Source: Mahella australiensis 50-1 BON (GTDB lineage: Bacteria; Bacillota; Clostridia; Mahellales; Mahellaceae). From it: DNA of 64,000 nucleotides. Positions 44,515 through 53,107 of this stretch are shown here, piece by piece. Positions within the stretch are counted from its first letter, which is position 1, and each line of letters begins with the position of its first letter. Below the pieces are notes generated by a model, which made no database searches, was not told the DNA's origin, and saw only the letters and a list, made by a program, of their open reading frames with translations. The stretch is taken from NCBI RefSeq assembly GCF_000213255.1, contig NC_015520.1, positions 2,473,349-2,537,348 on the forward strand, in the 5' to 3' direction. Made by a program: the position numbers and the translations under genes.

Positions 44515-44540
44515 AAAAATCCAGTAAACACTGGATTTTT
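44515..44540 (-). terminator. Terminator after the tRNA-Ser genes
   Basis: AAAAATCCAGT (44515-44525), loop of 4, ACTGGATTTTT (44530-44540); on the minus strand the stem ends in TTTTT. It ends the two-tRNA transcript. Confidence 0.8.
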
Positions 44541-44578
44541 CGGTTCATCAACATTGCATCAAAGTTGACGTTTGTTTT

Positions 44579-44671
44579 TGGCGGAGAAGGAGGGATTCGA
44601 ACCCTCGCGCCAGTTTCCCGACCTACGCCCTTAGCAGGGGCGCCCCTTCGACCAAACTTGGGTACTTCTCC
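44579..44671 (-). tRNA. tRNA-Ser (GCU anticodon)
   Basis: On the minus strand the acceptor stem GGAGAAG (5' end 44671) pairs with CTTCTCC, with discriminator G and an encoded CCA (44579-44581). The anticodon stem-loop is CCCTGCTAAGGGC-like (anticodon GCT), there is a long serine-type variable arm, and the T loop is GGTTCGAATCC. It decodes AGC/AGU. Confidence 0.95.
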
Positions 44672-44682
44672 ATGATTCGATA

Positions 44683-44771
44683 TGGCGGAGAGAGAGGGAT
44701 TCGAACCCCCGGTACCTTTCGGTATCACTGGTTTTCAAGACCAGCTCCATAAACCACTCGGACATCTCTCC
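44683..44771 (-). tRNA. tRNA-Ser (UGA anticodon)
   Basis: On the minus strand acceptor GGAGAGA (5' end 44771) pairs with TCTCTCC, with G and encoded CCA (44683-44685). Anticodon loop CTTGAAA (anticodon TGA) within stem CTGGT/ACCAG; a long variable arm (GATACC...GGTACC) and GGTTCGAATCC. It lies 11 bp upstream of the tRNA-Ser(GCU), same transcript. It decodes UCN codons, mainly UCA/UCG. Confidence 0.95.
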
Positions 44772-44869
44772 ACCGCATTCCCAATTGTCTACTGCTTTAT
44801 CAGTATAGCAAACATGCCGGCATTAGTCAATACCAATTTTCTTTTACAAAACTCGCCTTTTTATTCAGC

Positions 44870-45172
44870 TAATTCCAAAATTACATTCTCTTCACGGTTC
44901 TTGGTGCCCCATTTCTTCATAGCCACTTTCTCTAGATTCCCATACTGTAAACCGCTTTGCTCATATAGTCTCTTATGAAGTTGTCGCGGTTGACAACTAT
45001 TGATGCCAGCTTATAGGTTTCGTCTTTTATCCTGTACGTCCTTTATAGCATACAACCTTGCCTGCTCTTTGCTATACCACCGGTTGGCACTTTTCAGGCG
45101 TCCGTTGTCAATTAAAAGCACTTTGCCTGCTGTACTTATCTCGGCAGCCAGGTTGTTCACGCCCAGATAAAA
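44870..45172 (-). pseudogene. IS605-family OrfB/TnpB remnant
   Basis: Minus-strand reading from 45172 gives YLGVNNLAAEISTAGKVLLI, DNGRLKSANRWYSKEQARLY up to a stop at 45011, then in another frame NRDNFIRDYMSKAVYSMGI, then KKWGTKNREENVILE. These follow the order of the RuvC-like core of TnpB proteins of IS200/IS605 elements. The Asp expected before LGVNNLA is Tyr, a stop precedes it, and two frame breaks follow, so it is dead. The 5' and 3' parts are missing. Confidence 0.65.
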
Positions 45173-45185
45173 TCATATTTGAGCA

Positions 45186-46115
45186 TTAATTTCTAGGCGT
45201 AGCCAGAAATCTCTCCACTTCCATAGCGCTCGGCAAAGCGCTTTGAGCACCCATACGCGTGATAGCTATAGCCGCTACTGCACTAGCGTAATCCGCCGCG
45301 CGGTCTATGTCCATTCCACGCGTCAACGCATAGCACAGCCCGCCTGTAAAGGCGCTTCCTGCTCCTGTTGGATCTACGACTTTGACATTGTAAGCCGGCC
45401 TACGTTTTACAGTACCCTTATAATTATACATAACACCTTTATCCCCAAGCGTAATAAAGACATTTTTTACGCCTTGATCCAGAAACATGGCTATCATCTT
45501 TTCGCAATCGGCATCTTCTTTCACTTCCATACCCAGCAGCTCCTGAGCTTCGAATTTATTGAGCACTAATACATCGATACTGCCGTATAGCTCATCGTCC
45601 AGAGGCACCGCTGGCGAGGGATTAAGCACTACCATCGTATCTGACCTGCGGGCTATGCTGGCTGCCCATATCACAGTATCGATAGGTATTTCGAGCTGCA
45701 TAAGCAATATAGTGGCCCGTTCTATCAAACCTTCACAATGCCTCATACGTTCTATAGTGCACTGGCTGTTGGCCCCTTGGTACGATATTATCGTATTCTG
45801 ACCTCTAAACACGTTTATAAATGCCAAACCGGTGTCGATATTGTCCAAAGTCAGTATATCGCTTGTCCTGACATTGTTTTTGGCCAGATTGGCTACAAGC
45901 TGTTCGCCGTAGGAATCACGGCCTACACACCCTGCGAAAGCAACATTTCCTCCTAAGCGTGCTATAGCTACAGCCTGGTTATTGCCTTTGCCTCCCGGAG
46001 ATTTGTAAAAAGCCCTGCTTTTTAACGTTTCTCCTGGATATGGGCGCCTATCGGTCTCCACCGTCAAATCCATATCGAGGCTACCTAATACCAAAATATC
46101 TATATCCTTATACAT
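45186..46115 (-). CDS. rbsK: Ribokinase-like PfkB-family sugar kinase
   Basis: About 309 residues: ILVLGSLDMDLTVETDRRPY, FYKSPGGKGNNQAVAIARLG (sugar site), GCVGRDSYGEQLVANL, LNPSPAVPL, NKFEAQELLG, the catalytic loop VVDPTGAGSAFTGGLCYAL. All PfkB signatures of ribokinase are present, so it most likely converts D-ribose to ribose-5-phosphate. Start chosen at the ATG at 46115, 5 bases after GAGGAGGG. No rbs transporter is directly adjacent, but the sugar ABC genes begin 1.7 kb away. Confidence 0.88.
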   Translation of the reverse strand: MYKDIDILVLGSLDMDLTVETDRRPYPGETLKSRAFYKSPGGKGNNQAVAIARLGGNVAFAGCVGRDSYGEQLVANLAKNNVRTSDILTLDNIDTGLAFINVFRGQNTIISYQGANSQCTIERMRHCEGLIERATILLMQLEIPIDTVIWAASIARRSDTMVVLNPSPAVPLDDELYGSIDVLVLNKFEAQELLGMEVKEDADCEKMIAMFLDQGVKNVFITLGDKGVMYNYKGTVKRRPAYNVKVVDPTGAGSAFTGGLCYALTRGMDIDRAADYASAVAAIAITRMGAQSALPSAMEVERFLATPRN

Positions 46116-46280
46116 AGTTTCCCTCCTCATCTTTCTATAAAGCCCTTTTTTATTATATCATATCTACGTTTAAAGGCAATTGCGAATTAAGAAGTGACAA
46201 TAACTATGCGTTTTTTGCAATAAAATATGTTATAATAAAAGTAATGCGCACAAAATGATTACTGGTAAGGAGTAAAATAT

Positions 46281-47768
46281 ATGCAAAATTATACCGAGAA
46301 CGAAGCGCGGATTTATGCGCGCACATTGTCTTTGATACTGGCCAAAGCTGTAGCCGATATCATGCCCGGATGCAGGCTTGTAGTTGAGCATTCGTTGGGC
46401 AACGGTCAGTATTGCGAAATACACGGCGTAAAGCACATAAGTCCAAGCGAGATAGCGCAGCTTAAAAAGCACATGACAGAGCTTGTAGAAGCAAATCAGC
46501 CTATAATACAAGAGATAATCCCCCGTCAACAGGCTATAGCGCTTTTTGAGAATATAGGCAAGCAGGAAACCGCTCATATATTGCGTTACCGACAGGTTGA
46601 TAAGGTAAGCGTATATCATCTGGGTAATCTTATAGATTATTTCTACGAACCGCTTTTTACTTCCACAGGTCAGGCAAATGTATTCGATCTCTTACCATAT
46701 CCTCCTGGGCTCATACTACTGTACCCCAAAGCCGGGCAGCCAGATAAACTTCCGGAATTTACAGATTTGCCAAAGCTCGCGGCAATATTCAAGGAAGCCG
46801 AGGAATGGGCCCGGATATTGGGTATAGGCTATGTTTCGTCGTTAAACGATGTTATAGACAAAGGCGATACATCTGAGCTCATACTGATTTCCGAAGCGCT
46901 GCATGAAAAACGCACAGTCGACATAGCTGACGTCATATCGAAAAACAAGACGCAGATACGGTTGATATCCATCGCAGGCCCATCATCGTCCGGTAAGACG
47001 TCATTCGCCAGCCGCCTTTATATACAACTGCGCGTAAATGGTATAAAACCATTGCGCATATCGCTGGACAATTACTTTCTACCGCGTGAGTTTACCCCTG
47101 TGGACGAAAACGGACAGCCAGACCTCGAATCCTTAGAGGCCCTGGACCTAGGACTGTTTAACGACCAGTTAAAAGCCCTTATAGAAGAAGATGAGGTAAG
47201 CCTGCCGGTATTTAACTTTAAGACGGGGCTGCGCCAATATATGCCGCCCATAAGGTTGGAACCGGACCAGCCCATAATCATAGAAGGTATCCACGGTCTG
47301 AACGAGCGGCTCACGCAAGCTATTCACAAAGACAGAAAATTCAAGATATATATAAGCGCTTTGACACAGCTCAACATAGACGAACATAATCGTGTGCCTA
47401 CCACCTATGCGCGGTTGCTCAGGCGTATGATAAGGGATCATCAATTCCGGGGAGCGGACGCCTCCCGTACGCTTCAAATATGGCCGTCGGTACGAGCCGG
47501 CGAAGAAAGGAATATCTTCCCCTATCAGGAAGAGGCCGATGTCATGTTTAACTCATCCCTCGCATACGAGATACCGTTACTCAAGCGATACGTCGAACCT
47601 CTTCTAAAAGAAATAGGTACGGATGACCCGCAGTATTCAAGAGCCGTCCAGTTGCTGGATTTGCTGTCGCATTTTATACCCGTGCCTGCCGATAAAGAAG
47701 TTAATATACCGCCCAATTCGCTTATAAGGGAATTCACCGGACATAGTTGCTTTTTCGGAAAAAATTAA
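46281..47768 (+). CDS. Nucleoside/uridine kinase with N-terminal ThrRS-like domain
   Basis: 495 residues. The N-terminal ~200 residues resemble the editing-type domain of threonyl-tRNA synthetases that precedes a class of uridine kinases. The C-terminal kinase has ISIAGPSSSGKTSFASRLY (P-loop near 233), ISLDNYFLPRE, LPVFNFKTGLR, IIIEGIHGLNERLT, VPTTYARLLRRMIRD. It is expected to phosphorylate uridine or a related nucleoside. Its promoter may be the TATAAT at 46231-46236; GGAG lies before the ATG. Single gene ending in a strong terminator. Confidence 0.85.
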   Translation: MQNYTENEARIYARTLSLILAKAVADIMPGCRLVVEHSLGNGQYCEIHGVKHISPSEIAQLKKHMTELVEANQPIIQEIIPRQQAIALFENIGKQETAHILRYRQVDKVSVYHLGNLIDYFYEPLFTSTGQANVFDLLPYPPGLILLYPKAGQPDKLPEFTDLPKLAAIFKEAEEWARILGIGYVSSLNDVIDKGDTSELILISEALHEKRTVDIADVISKNKTQIRLISIAGPSSSGKTSFASRLYIQLRVNGIKPLRISLDNYFLPREFTPVDENGQPDLESLEALDLGLFNDQLKALIEEDEVSLPVFNFKTGLRQYMPPIRLEPDQPIIIEGIHGLNERLTQAIHKDRKFKIYISALTQLNIDEHNRVPTTYARLLRRMIRDHQFRGADASRTLQIWPSVRAGEERNIFPYQEEADVMFNSSLAYEIPLLKRYVEPLLKEIGTDDPQYSRAVQLLDLLSHFIPVPADKEVNIPPNSLIREFTGHSCFFGKN

Positions 47769-47805
47769 ACTTAAGGCGGCCTCTAAGGCCGCCTTAAGTT
47801 TAATT
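47763..47805. terminator. Bidirectional terminator between nucleoside kinase and xylF
   Basis: A perfect 20-bp stem: AATTAAACTTAAGGCGGCCT (47763-47782), loop of 3, complement at 47786-47805. It includes both convergent stops. Confidence 0.95.
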
Positions 47806-48897
47806 AGAACCATAAACCTGCTCTTTGGTAAACCATCCGCTCTCTATCAATTCTTTGTCTATGTTGTCCTTCGTTATAGTAACAGGTGTCAATAACACCG
47901 AAGGTACATCTATTTTACCATTATTAACCTTACTATTTACATCGGTTAATTCACTGACTTCTTTCCCTTGAGCCATTTGCACAGCTAGCTCCGCAGCTTT
48001 CTCAGCTTCTTTTCTTGCATCCTTAAACACCGTCATCGACTGTGTGCCTTCTATTATTCTCTTTACAGCAGCTAAATCAGCGTCCTGCCCTGTTACCGGT
48101 ACTTTACCTGCTAATCCTTGCGCTGCGAGAGCCTGTATTATGCCACCGGCGGTACCATCATTAGGAGCTAACACCGCGTCAACTTTATTGTTATTGGCCG
48201 TAAGTGCATTTTCCATTAATTTCATAGCTTGATCAGGTTTCCAGCCTTCTATAGCCTGATCATATGCTATCTTTATATCACCTTTATCGGCCAGAGGCTG
48301 TATATACTTCATAGCACCGGCTTTGAAATATTTGGCATTGTTATCAGTAGGCGAACCAGAAAATATATAATATACGCCCTTCGGCACTAAGTCAGTTAAG
48401 AATTTACCTTGCAGCTCGCCAACTTTTTCATTGTCAAATGATATATAAAGATCTACATCTGTGTTCATTATCATTCTATCATAGGATATGACCTTCACCC
48501 CAGCTTTATGGGCATCTTCCACAAGTGCTGCAGCCGAATCGGCATTCTGGGGAATTATTACTAAAAGGTCTAGATCTTGACTCAGAAGGTTTTCCACTTG
48601 ATTGTTTTGAAGATTTTCATCACCATTGGCCGATTGTATCAATATCTCCGCTCCAAGCGATTCAGCTTTTTTCTTGAAAGCATCTCTATCCCTCTGCCAT
48701 CTTTCTTCCTGTAAAGTAGCCAACGAAAGACCTATCCTTACTTTTTGGGAACTATTACTGCTATTATCACTATCATCATTTGTGCTTGTATTATTTGACG
48801 AAGATGCAGGCTGATTTGAACCATTACACCCTGCCATAACCCCTACAAGCAATACAAGCACTGCCACTAATGCCAATACTCTTTTAAAATTACGCAT
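47800..48897 (-). CDS. Xylose-type sugar-binding lipoprotein, second copy
   Basis: 365 residues, started at the ATG at 48897 (MRNFKRVLALVAVLVL) after GGGAGGA. Lipoprotein signal with lipobox LVGVMAGC, a Ser/Asn-rich linker, then a type I periplasmic-binding fold (VRIGLSLATLQEERWQRDRD, LVIIPQNADSAAALVEDAHK, VISYDRMIMNTDVDLYISFD, VLAPNDGTAGGIIQAL, VPVTGQDADLAAVKRIIEGT). Very like XylF/ChvE. It is a near-duplicate of the gene at 51862-52956, almost identical over the C-terminal half. Last gene of the operon, separated from xylH by an attenuator and a tiny ORF. Confidence 0.92.
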   Translation of the reverse strand: MRNFKRVLALVAVLVLLVGVMAGCNGSNQPASSSNNTSTNDDSDNSSNSSQKVRIGLSLATLQEERWQRDRDAFKKKAESLGAEILIQSANGDENLQNNQVENLLSQDLDLLVIIPQNADSAAALVEDAHKAGVKVISYDRMIMNTDVDLYISFDNEKVGELQGKFLTDLVPKGVYYIFSGSPTDNNAKYFKAGAMKYIQPLADKGDIKIAYDQAIEGWKPDQAMKLMENALTANNNKVDAVLAPNDGTAGGIIQALAAQGLAGKVPVTGQDADLAAVKRIIEGTQSMTVFKDARKEAEKAAELAVQMAQGKEVSELTDVNSKVNNGKIDVPSVLLTPVTITKDNIDKELIESGWFTKEQVYGSN

Positions 48898-48914
48898 AAA
48901 ACAATCCTCCCTTT

Positions 48915-49019
48915 TTAATACCATTTCTTATTTCTATAAAATCGACTCACGCTCGAAACGCCAAATAATATTCCCATAGCTACAAAAGCTGTCAATAACT
49001 TTGTCTTTAGCTTATTCAC
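48915..49019 (-). CDS. Tiny membrane peptide (34 aa) between xylH and the second xylF
   Basis: From a GTG at 49019, seven bases after GAGGAG, to a TAA at 48915: (M)NKLKTKLLTAFVAMGILFG followed by VSSVSRFYRNKKWY. It has a single hydrophobic helix (LLTAFVAMGILFGV) flanked by positive charges, ends 17 bp before the second xylF start, and has its own ribosome site. An upstream in-frame ATG at 49034 gives a 39-residue form with weaker initiation context. Function unknown; a small regulator of the transporter is possible. Confidence 0.5.
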   Translation of the reverse strand: MNKLKTKLLTAFVAMGILFGVSSVSRFYRNKKWY

Positions 49020-49055
49020 GAGCACTCTCCTCATAATAAATATATAAAAAGCAAG

Positions 49056-49105
49056 GCTGCGCCTGTGTTGAGTTAGTAAATGATATACCTTATAACAGGC
49101 GCAGC
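49056..49105 (-). terminator. Attenuator-type terminator after xylH
   Basis: GCTGCGCCTGT (49056-49066) pairs with ACAGGCGCAGC (49095-49105), loop of ~28, followed on the minus strand by CTTGCTTTTTATAT. It lies inside the operon, so it probably reduces rather than stops transcription of the second xylF. Confidence 0.6.
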
Positions 49106-49120
49106 AAACGGAAGGGCTTA

Positions 49121-50260
49121 TTATAAGGTACGTTTCTTGGTGGAAACATCCATCCATACGGCCAGTACGAGTACCAGACCTTTTACGATGGTCAGTATAG
49201 AATAATCTATATTCATCAAGCTCATGCCATTATCTATAGACGCCATTACAAGGGCGCCTATTATGGCACCGGGTACCGTACCTACACCGCCCAGCGTACT
49301 GGTACCGCCTATTATAGCCGATGCTATGGCATCCATCTCAAATCCGGTACCGGCGCTCGTGGTAGCCGCATTTAACCTGGATGTCAGCACTATTCCTGCC
49401 AATGCCGAGAGAATACCCATGATGAGGAATATTGTCATGTTCGTCTTCTTTATATTGACGCCGCTGTAAGCCGCGGCTTCTCTATTACCTCCGATAGCAT
49501 ACACATATCTGCCAAAGGTGGTATTGTTGGCTATAAATGTCATTATAATGACCAAACCAAGCACTATCAAAACTGGTACAGGTATGCCTTCGTATGATAT
49601 CATAATGCCCACAAACAGCGATATAAGGAGCAAAACACCTATAATCCTCATTATTTCTATATTCCAGCCCGACACATCTATACCGTACTTTATCTTGGCC
49701 TGACGGCTTCTCATCTCAAAAACAAGATATAGTATACCGCCTACTATGCCGAGTATTATGCTTATAGATGGCGATATATATCCTTGGCCTACAAGTTTAA
49801 AGCTGTCGCTCAAAGGTGAAATGGTTACACCCTTGGTAACCAGCAATATAGCTCCTCTAAAGACCAGCATGGAGCTCAGTGTAGTTATAAAAGCCGGTAC
49901 GCCTTGATACGCTATCCAAAATCCTTGCCATAAACCTATTAAAAGACCAACGCCCAATGTCACTATTATAGTCGTGGGCGTACTCCATCCGTAATTGACT
50001 TGCATTATGGCTGCCAATGCCCCGGTAAAGCCGGCCACCGAACCAACAGACAAGTCTATATGGCCGGCCACCATAACCAGCACCATGCCAACTGCCAATA
50101 TAGCCGTGATGGACATTTGCCTTATTAAGTTGGATAAATTTCGCGGTGTCAGAAAACCACCGCCGGTCAATGCGGTAAATATGATCCATATAGCTACCAA
50201 TGCCAGGATCATCGTATACGACCTTACATCTATATTAATACGCTTTGATTTATCTGCCAT
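49121..50260 (-). CDS. xylH: Xylose-type ABC transporter permease
   Basis: 379 residues with about 10-11 membrane segments, beginning with SYTMILALVAIWIIFTAL. BPD_transp_2 features: LSNLIRQMSITAILAVGMVLVM, AGHIDLSVGSVAGFTGAL, GVPAFITTLSSMLVFRGAIL, AIGGNREAAAYSGVNIKKTN (EAA-like loop), and AIIGGTSTLGGVGTVPGAIIG. It forms the channel for the sugar brought by XylF and powered by XylG. It starts 3 bp after xylG. An extended C-terminal half matches XylH rather than RbsC. Confidence 0.93.
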   Translation of the reverse strand: MADKSKRINIDVRSYTMILALVAIWIIFTALTGGGFLTPRNLSNLIRQMSITAILAVGMVLVMVAGHIDLSVGSVAGFTGALAAIMQVNYGWSTPTTIIVTLGVGLLIGLWQGFWIAYQGVPAFITTLSSMLVFRGAILLVTKGVTISPLSDSFKLVGQGYISPSISIILGIVGGILYLVFEMRSRQAKIKYGIDVSGWNIEIMRIIGVLLLISLFVGIMISYEGIPVPVLIVLGLVIIMTFIANNTTFGRYVYAIGGNREAAAYSGVNIKKTNMTIFLIMGILSALAGIVLTSRLNAATTSAGTGFEMDAIASAIIGGTSTLGGVGTVPGAIIGALVMASIDNGMSLMNIDYSILTIVKGLVLVLAVWMDVSTKKRTL

Positions 50261-50263
50261 TTA

Positions 50264-51784
50264 TTATTTCCCTCCCGTTGCAGCTCGCATTATTATTTCT
50301 TGATCTGCTTCTTTATAATTAAACTCGCCAGTAAACTTGCCTTCATGCATCACCAGTATCCTGTCACTCATACCCAATATTTCAGGCAATTCGGATGAAA
50401 TCATTACTATAGCGACGCCTTGATCAACAAGCTTATTCATAATGTTGTATATTTCATGTTTAGCGCCTACATCTATACCTCGCGTGGGTTCATCCAATAT
50501 CAAGACCTTAGGCTGGGACATAAGCCACTTGGCTATTACTACCTTCTGCTGATTGCCTCCGCTTAAATTAGCTGCTTTCTGCGCTATAGACGGAGTTTTT
50601 ATATTTAATTCTTTTACATACGAGTTTGCATATTTAATCTTCTTGTTATTGTCTATAATAGAAAAACGAGATATTTTGCCGTAATTCGGCAACGCTATGT
50701 TCTCGGCTATATCCATAAGCAGGACCAGTCCGTAGCGTTTCCTATCTTCCGAAAGGTAAGCTATGCCGTTGTTTATAGCATCTATAGGACTCTTTATATC
50801 TACTTTCTTCCCGTTTATATATACCTCGCCTTCTCTTCGGGCGTTGAAACCCCCAAATATACTGGAAACCAACTCAGTACGCCCTGCACCCATAAGGCCT
50901 GATAAACCTAGTATTTCTCCCCTTCTTATCTCAAAACTGACGTTGTCGATGAGCTTTTTATCGGGTATATCCGGGTCGTAAACTGTATAATTCCTTATCT
51001 CCATAACCACATCTTTAGCCGTGTGCTCCACACGCGGGAATTGCTCCGTAAGCTCGCGCCCGACCATAGCTGCTATTATCTTATCCTCTGTCATATCGGC
51101 CACGCAGTCAGTACATACGGTGGAACCGTCGCGAAGCACGGTAACGGTATCCGCCATGTGAAATATTTCGTCCAGCTTATGCGATATATATATACACGTA
51201 ACTCCTCTTTGTTTTAAATCCAGAAGTATCTTAAAGAGCAATTCGGTTTCGGCTTCGGTAAGTGCCGATGTCGGTTCATCCAAGATCAATATCTTGGCAT
51301 TCTTAGATAGTGCCTTAGCTATTTCCACCATCTGCTGCATGCCCACGCCCAGATTCATAACCTTGGTATGAGGATTTATATTTATGTGCAACTCTTTAAG
51401 AAGCTTTGCGGCATCGGCATATACCTTATTCCAGTCTATAACACCGTTTTTTATTGGTTCGTTGCCGAGGTATATGTTCTCGCCTACCGTCATATATTTT
51501 ACCAGCGTAAGCTCCTGATATATTATGGCTATACCAGCATTTTCACTGTCTCTTGTATTATTGAACCTCTTTACTTCGCCGTCTATCACTATATCGCCTT
51601 CATAAGTCCCATACGGATAAACGCCGCTCAATATTTTCATAAGCGTTGATTTGCCGGCACCGTTTTCTCCACACAGCGCATGTATTTCCCCTTTTTTCAC
51701 CTTAAAAGTGACATTGTTTAAAGCTCGGACGCCGGGAAAATCCTTTATTATATTTCTCATCTCTATTACATATTCATCGCTCAT
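50264..51784 (-). CDS. xylG: Xylose-type ABC transporter ATP-binding protein, two domains
   Basis: 506 residues: two ABC domains in tandem. The first has CGENGAGKSTLMKILSG, LGVGMQQMVEIAKALSK and LILDEPTSALTEAE; the second has GLMGAGRTELVSSIFGG (degenerate Walker A), LSGGNQQKVVIAKWL and LILDEPTRGIDVGAK. This is the XylG/RbsA/MglA layout. Start at the ATG at 51784 (MSDEYVIEM) six bases after GGGAGGG. Fits between the first xylF and xylH. Confidence 0.94.
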   Translation of the reverse strand: MSDEYVIEMRNIIKDFPGVRALNNVTFKVKKGEIHALCGENGAGKSTLMKILSGVYPYGTYEGDIVIDGEVKRFNNTRDSENAGIAIIYQELTLVKYMTVGENIYLGNEPIKNGVIDWNKVYADAAKLLKELHININPHTKVMNLGVGMQQMVEIAKALSKNAKILILDEPTSALTEAETELLFKILLDLKQRGVTCIYISHKLDEIFHMADTVTVLRDGSTVCTDCVADMTEDKIIAAMVGRELTEQFPRVEHTAKDVVMEIRNYTVYDPDIPDKKLIDNVSFEIRRGEILGLSGLMGAGRTELVSSIFGGFNARREGEVYINGKKVDIKSPIDAINNGIAYLSEDRKRYGLVLLMDIAENIALPNYGKISRFSIIDNNKKIKYANSYVKELNIKTPSIAQKAANLSGGNQQKVVIAKWLMSQPKVLILDEPTRGIDVGAKHEIYNIMNKLVDQGVAIVMISSELPEILGMSDRILVMHEGKFTGEFNYKEADQEIIMRAATGGK

Positions 51785-51861
51785 GCCGATCCCTCCCGTC
51801 TTCACAGTCAGAAGGAACAGCCTTATCGGCTGTCCCTTGTAAATAAATTTTTCATTTTACA

Positions 51862-52956
51862 CTAATTAGAGCCATAAACCTGCTCTTTGGTAAACCATCC
51901 GCTCTCTATCAATTCTTTGTCCAAATTATCTTTCGTTATAACTACAGGCGTCAACAGCACCGATGGTACCTCTATCTTGCCATTGTCGGTTTTCCCATTT
52001 ACATCGGCTAATTCACTGACTTCTTTGCCCTGTGCCATTTGCACGGCCAATTCAGCAGCTTTCTCAGCCTCGGCCCTCACATCTTTGAAGATGGTCATCG
52101 ATTGTGTCCCTGCAACTATTCTTTTTATAGCTGCTAACTCGGCATCTTGCCCTGTCACCGGTACTTTGCCTGCTAATCCTTGCGCCGCGAGAGCCTGTAT
52201 TATGCCACCGGCGGTACCGTCATTCGGGGCCAACACCGCATCAACTTCATTGTCGTTGGCTGTAAGCGCATTCTCCATCAGCTTCATAGCCTCCTCGGGC
52301 TGCCAATCCTTTATAGCCTGGTTATACGCTATCTTTATATCGCCTTTATCGGCCAGAGGTTGTATATACTTCATAGCTCCCTGTTTGAAAAGCGTCGCAT
52401 TGTTATCGGTAGGGGCACCTGCAAATACATAATATATACCCTTTGGCACAAGATTGGTTAAGAACTCTCCCTGCAACTCACCAACTTTTTCATTATCGAA
52501 TGATATATAAAGATCCACATCCGTGTTCTTTATCAACCTATCATAGGATATAACCTTCACACCGGCTTTATGCGCCTCGTCCACCAATGATGCGGCTGAG
52601 TCAGCATTTTGTGGATCCAATACCAGAACATCTATGCCTTGAGTAAGAAGATTTTCCACCTGATTGCTTTGAAGATTTTCATCGTTATTGGCAGCCTGTA
52701 CCAATACCTCTGCCCCTAATAACTCTGCTTTTTGGGTAAATGCCTCTCGATCTCTCGGATATCTTTCCTCTCTAAGTGTTGGCAAAGAAAGCCCTATTTT
52801 AACTTTATCCGATTTGTTGTCATTTGACCCATTGCTAACATTGGTATTTGCATCGTTTGATGAAGACGCAGGCTGATTAGAAGCACACCCTGCCATTACT
52901 CCCACAAGCAGGATAAATACCGTCAGCAATGCCAATACTCTTTTAAAATTACGCAT
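51862..52956 (-). CDS. xylF: Xylose-type sugar-binding lipoprotein, first copy
   Basis: 364 residues, ATG at 52956 (MRNFKRVLALLTVFIL) after AGGAGGA. Lipobox LVGVMAGC, a low-complexity linker, then the XylF-like fold (VKIGLSLPTLREERYPRDRE, QNADSAASLVDEAHKAGVKV, DVDLYISFDNEKVGELQGE, TGQDAELAAIKRIVAGTQSM). The C-terminal residues VLLTPVVITKDNLDKELIES and WFTKEQVYGSN are nearly the same as in the second copy. It is the first transporter gene after the sensing genes, 132 bp downstream of them. Probable ligand: D-xylose or a similar pentose. Confidence 0.93.
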   Translation of the reverse strand: MRNFKRVLALLTVFILLVGVMAGCASNQPASSSNDANTNVSNGSNDNKSDKVKIGLSLPTLREERYPRDREAFTQKAELLGAEVLVQAANNDENLQSNQVENLLTQGIDVLVLDPQNADSAASLVDEAHKAGVKVISYDRLIKNTDVDLYISFDNEKVGELQGEFLTNLVPKGIYYVFAGAPTDNNATLFKQGAMKYIQPLADKGDIKIAYNQAIKDWQPEEAMKLMENALTANDNEVDAVLAPNDGTAGGIIQALAAQGLAGKVPVTGQDAELAAIKRIVAGTQSMTIFKDVRAEAEKAAELAVQMAQGKEVSELADVNGKTDNGKIEVPSVLLTPVVITKDNLDKELIESGWFTKEQVYGSN

Positions 52957-53107
52957 GAATGATCCTCCTATCAAAAATATTTTTACTATTTGAATTATAA
53001 AATATATTCCTTATAATGTCTCTGGAATAGTTTTATTTGTTTCTTAATTTATTTACTAAGATAGGAAGATCATCAGCAATATAGAAAATTTTTATTTTAA
53101 AAAAATA

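Noticed and set aside
44420-44978. Overlapping ORFs on both strands (44420-44728 minus, 44442-44675 plus, 44682-44978 plus)
   Set aside because: They run through the two tRNA-Ser genes and their terminator; the peptides (for example EGGIRTLAPVSRP) are the familiar false translations of tRNA sequence.
46230-46619. 129-codon minus-strand ORF over the nucleoside kinase start
   Set aside because: Antisense to a well-supported kinase gene, with hydrophobic low-complexity content typical of shadow frames.
48915-49157. 80-residue version of the small ORF starting at 49157
   Set aside because: It would begin inside the xylH end and read through the attenuator hairpin; the GTG at 49019 has the ribosome site.
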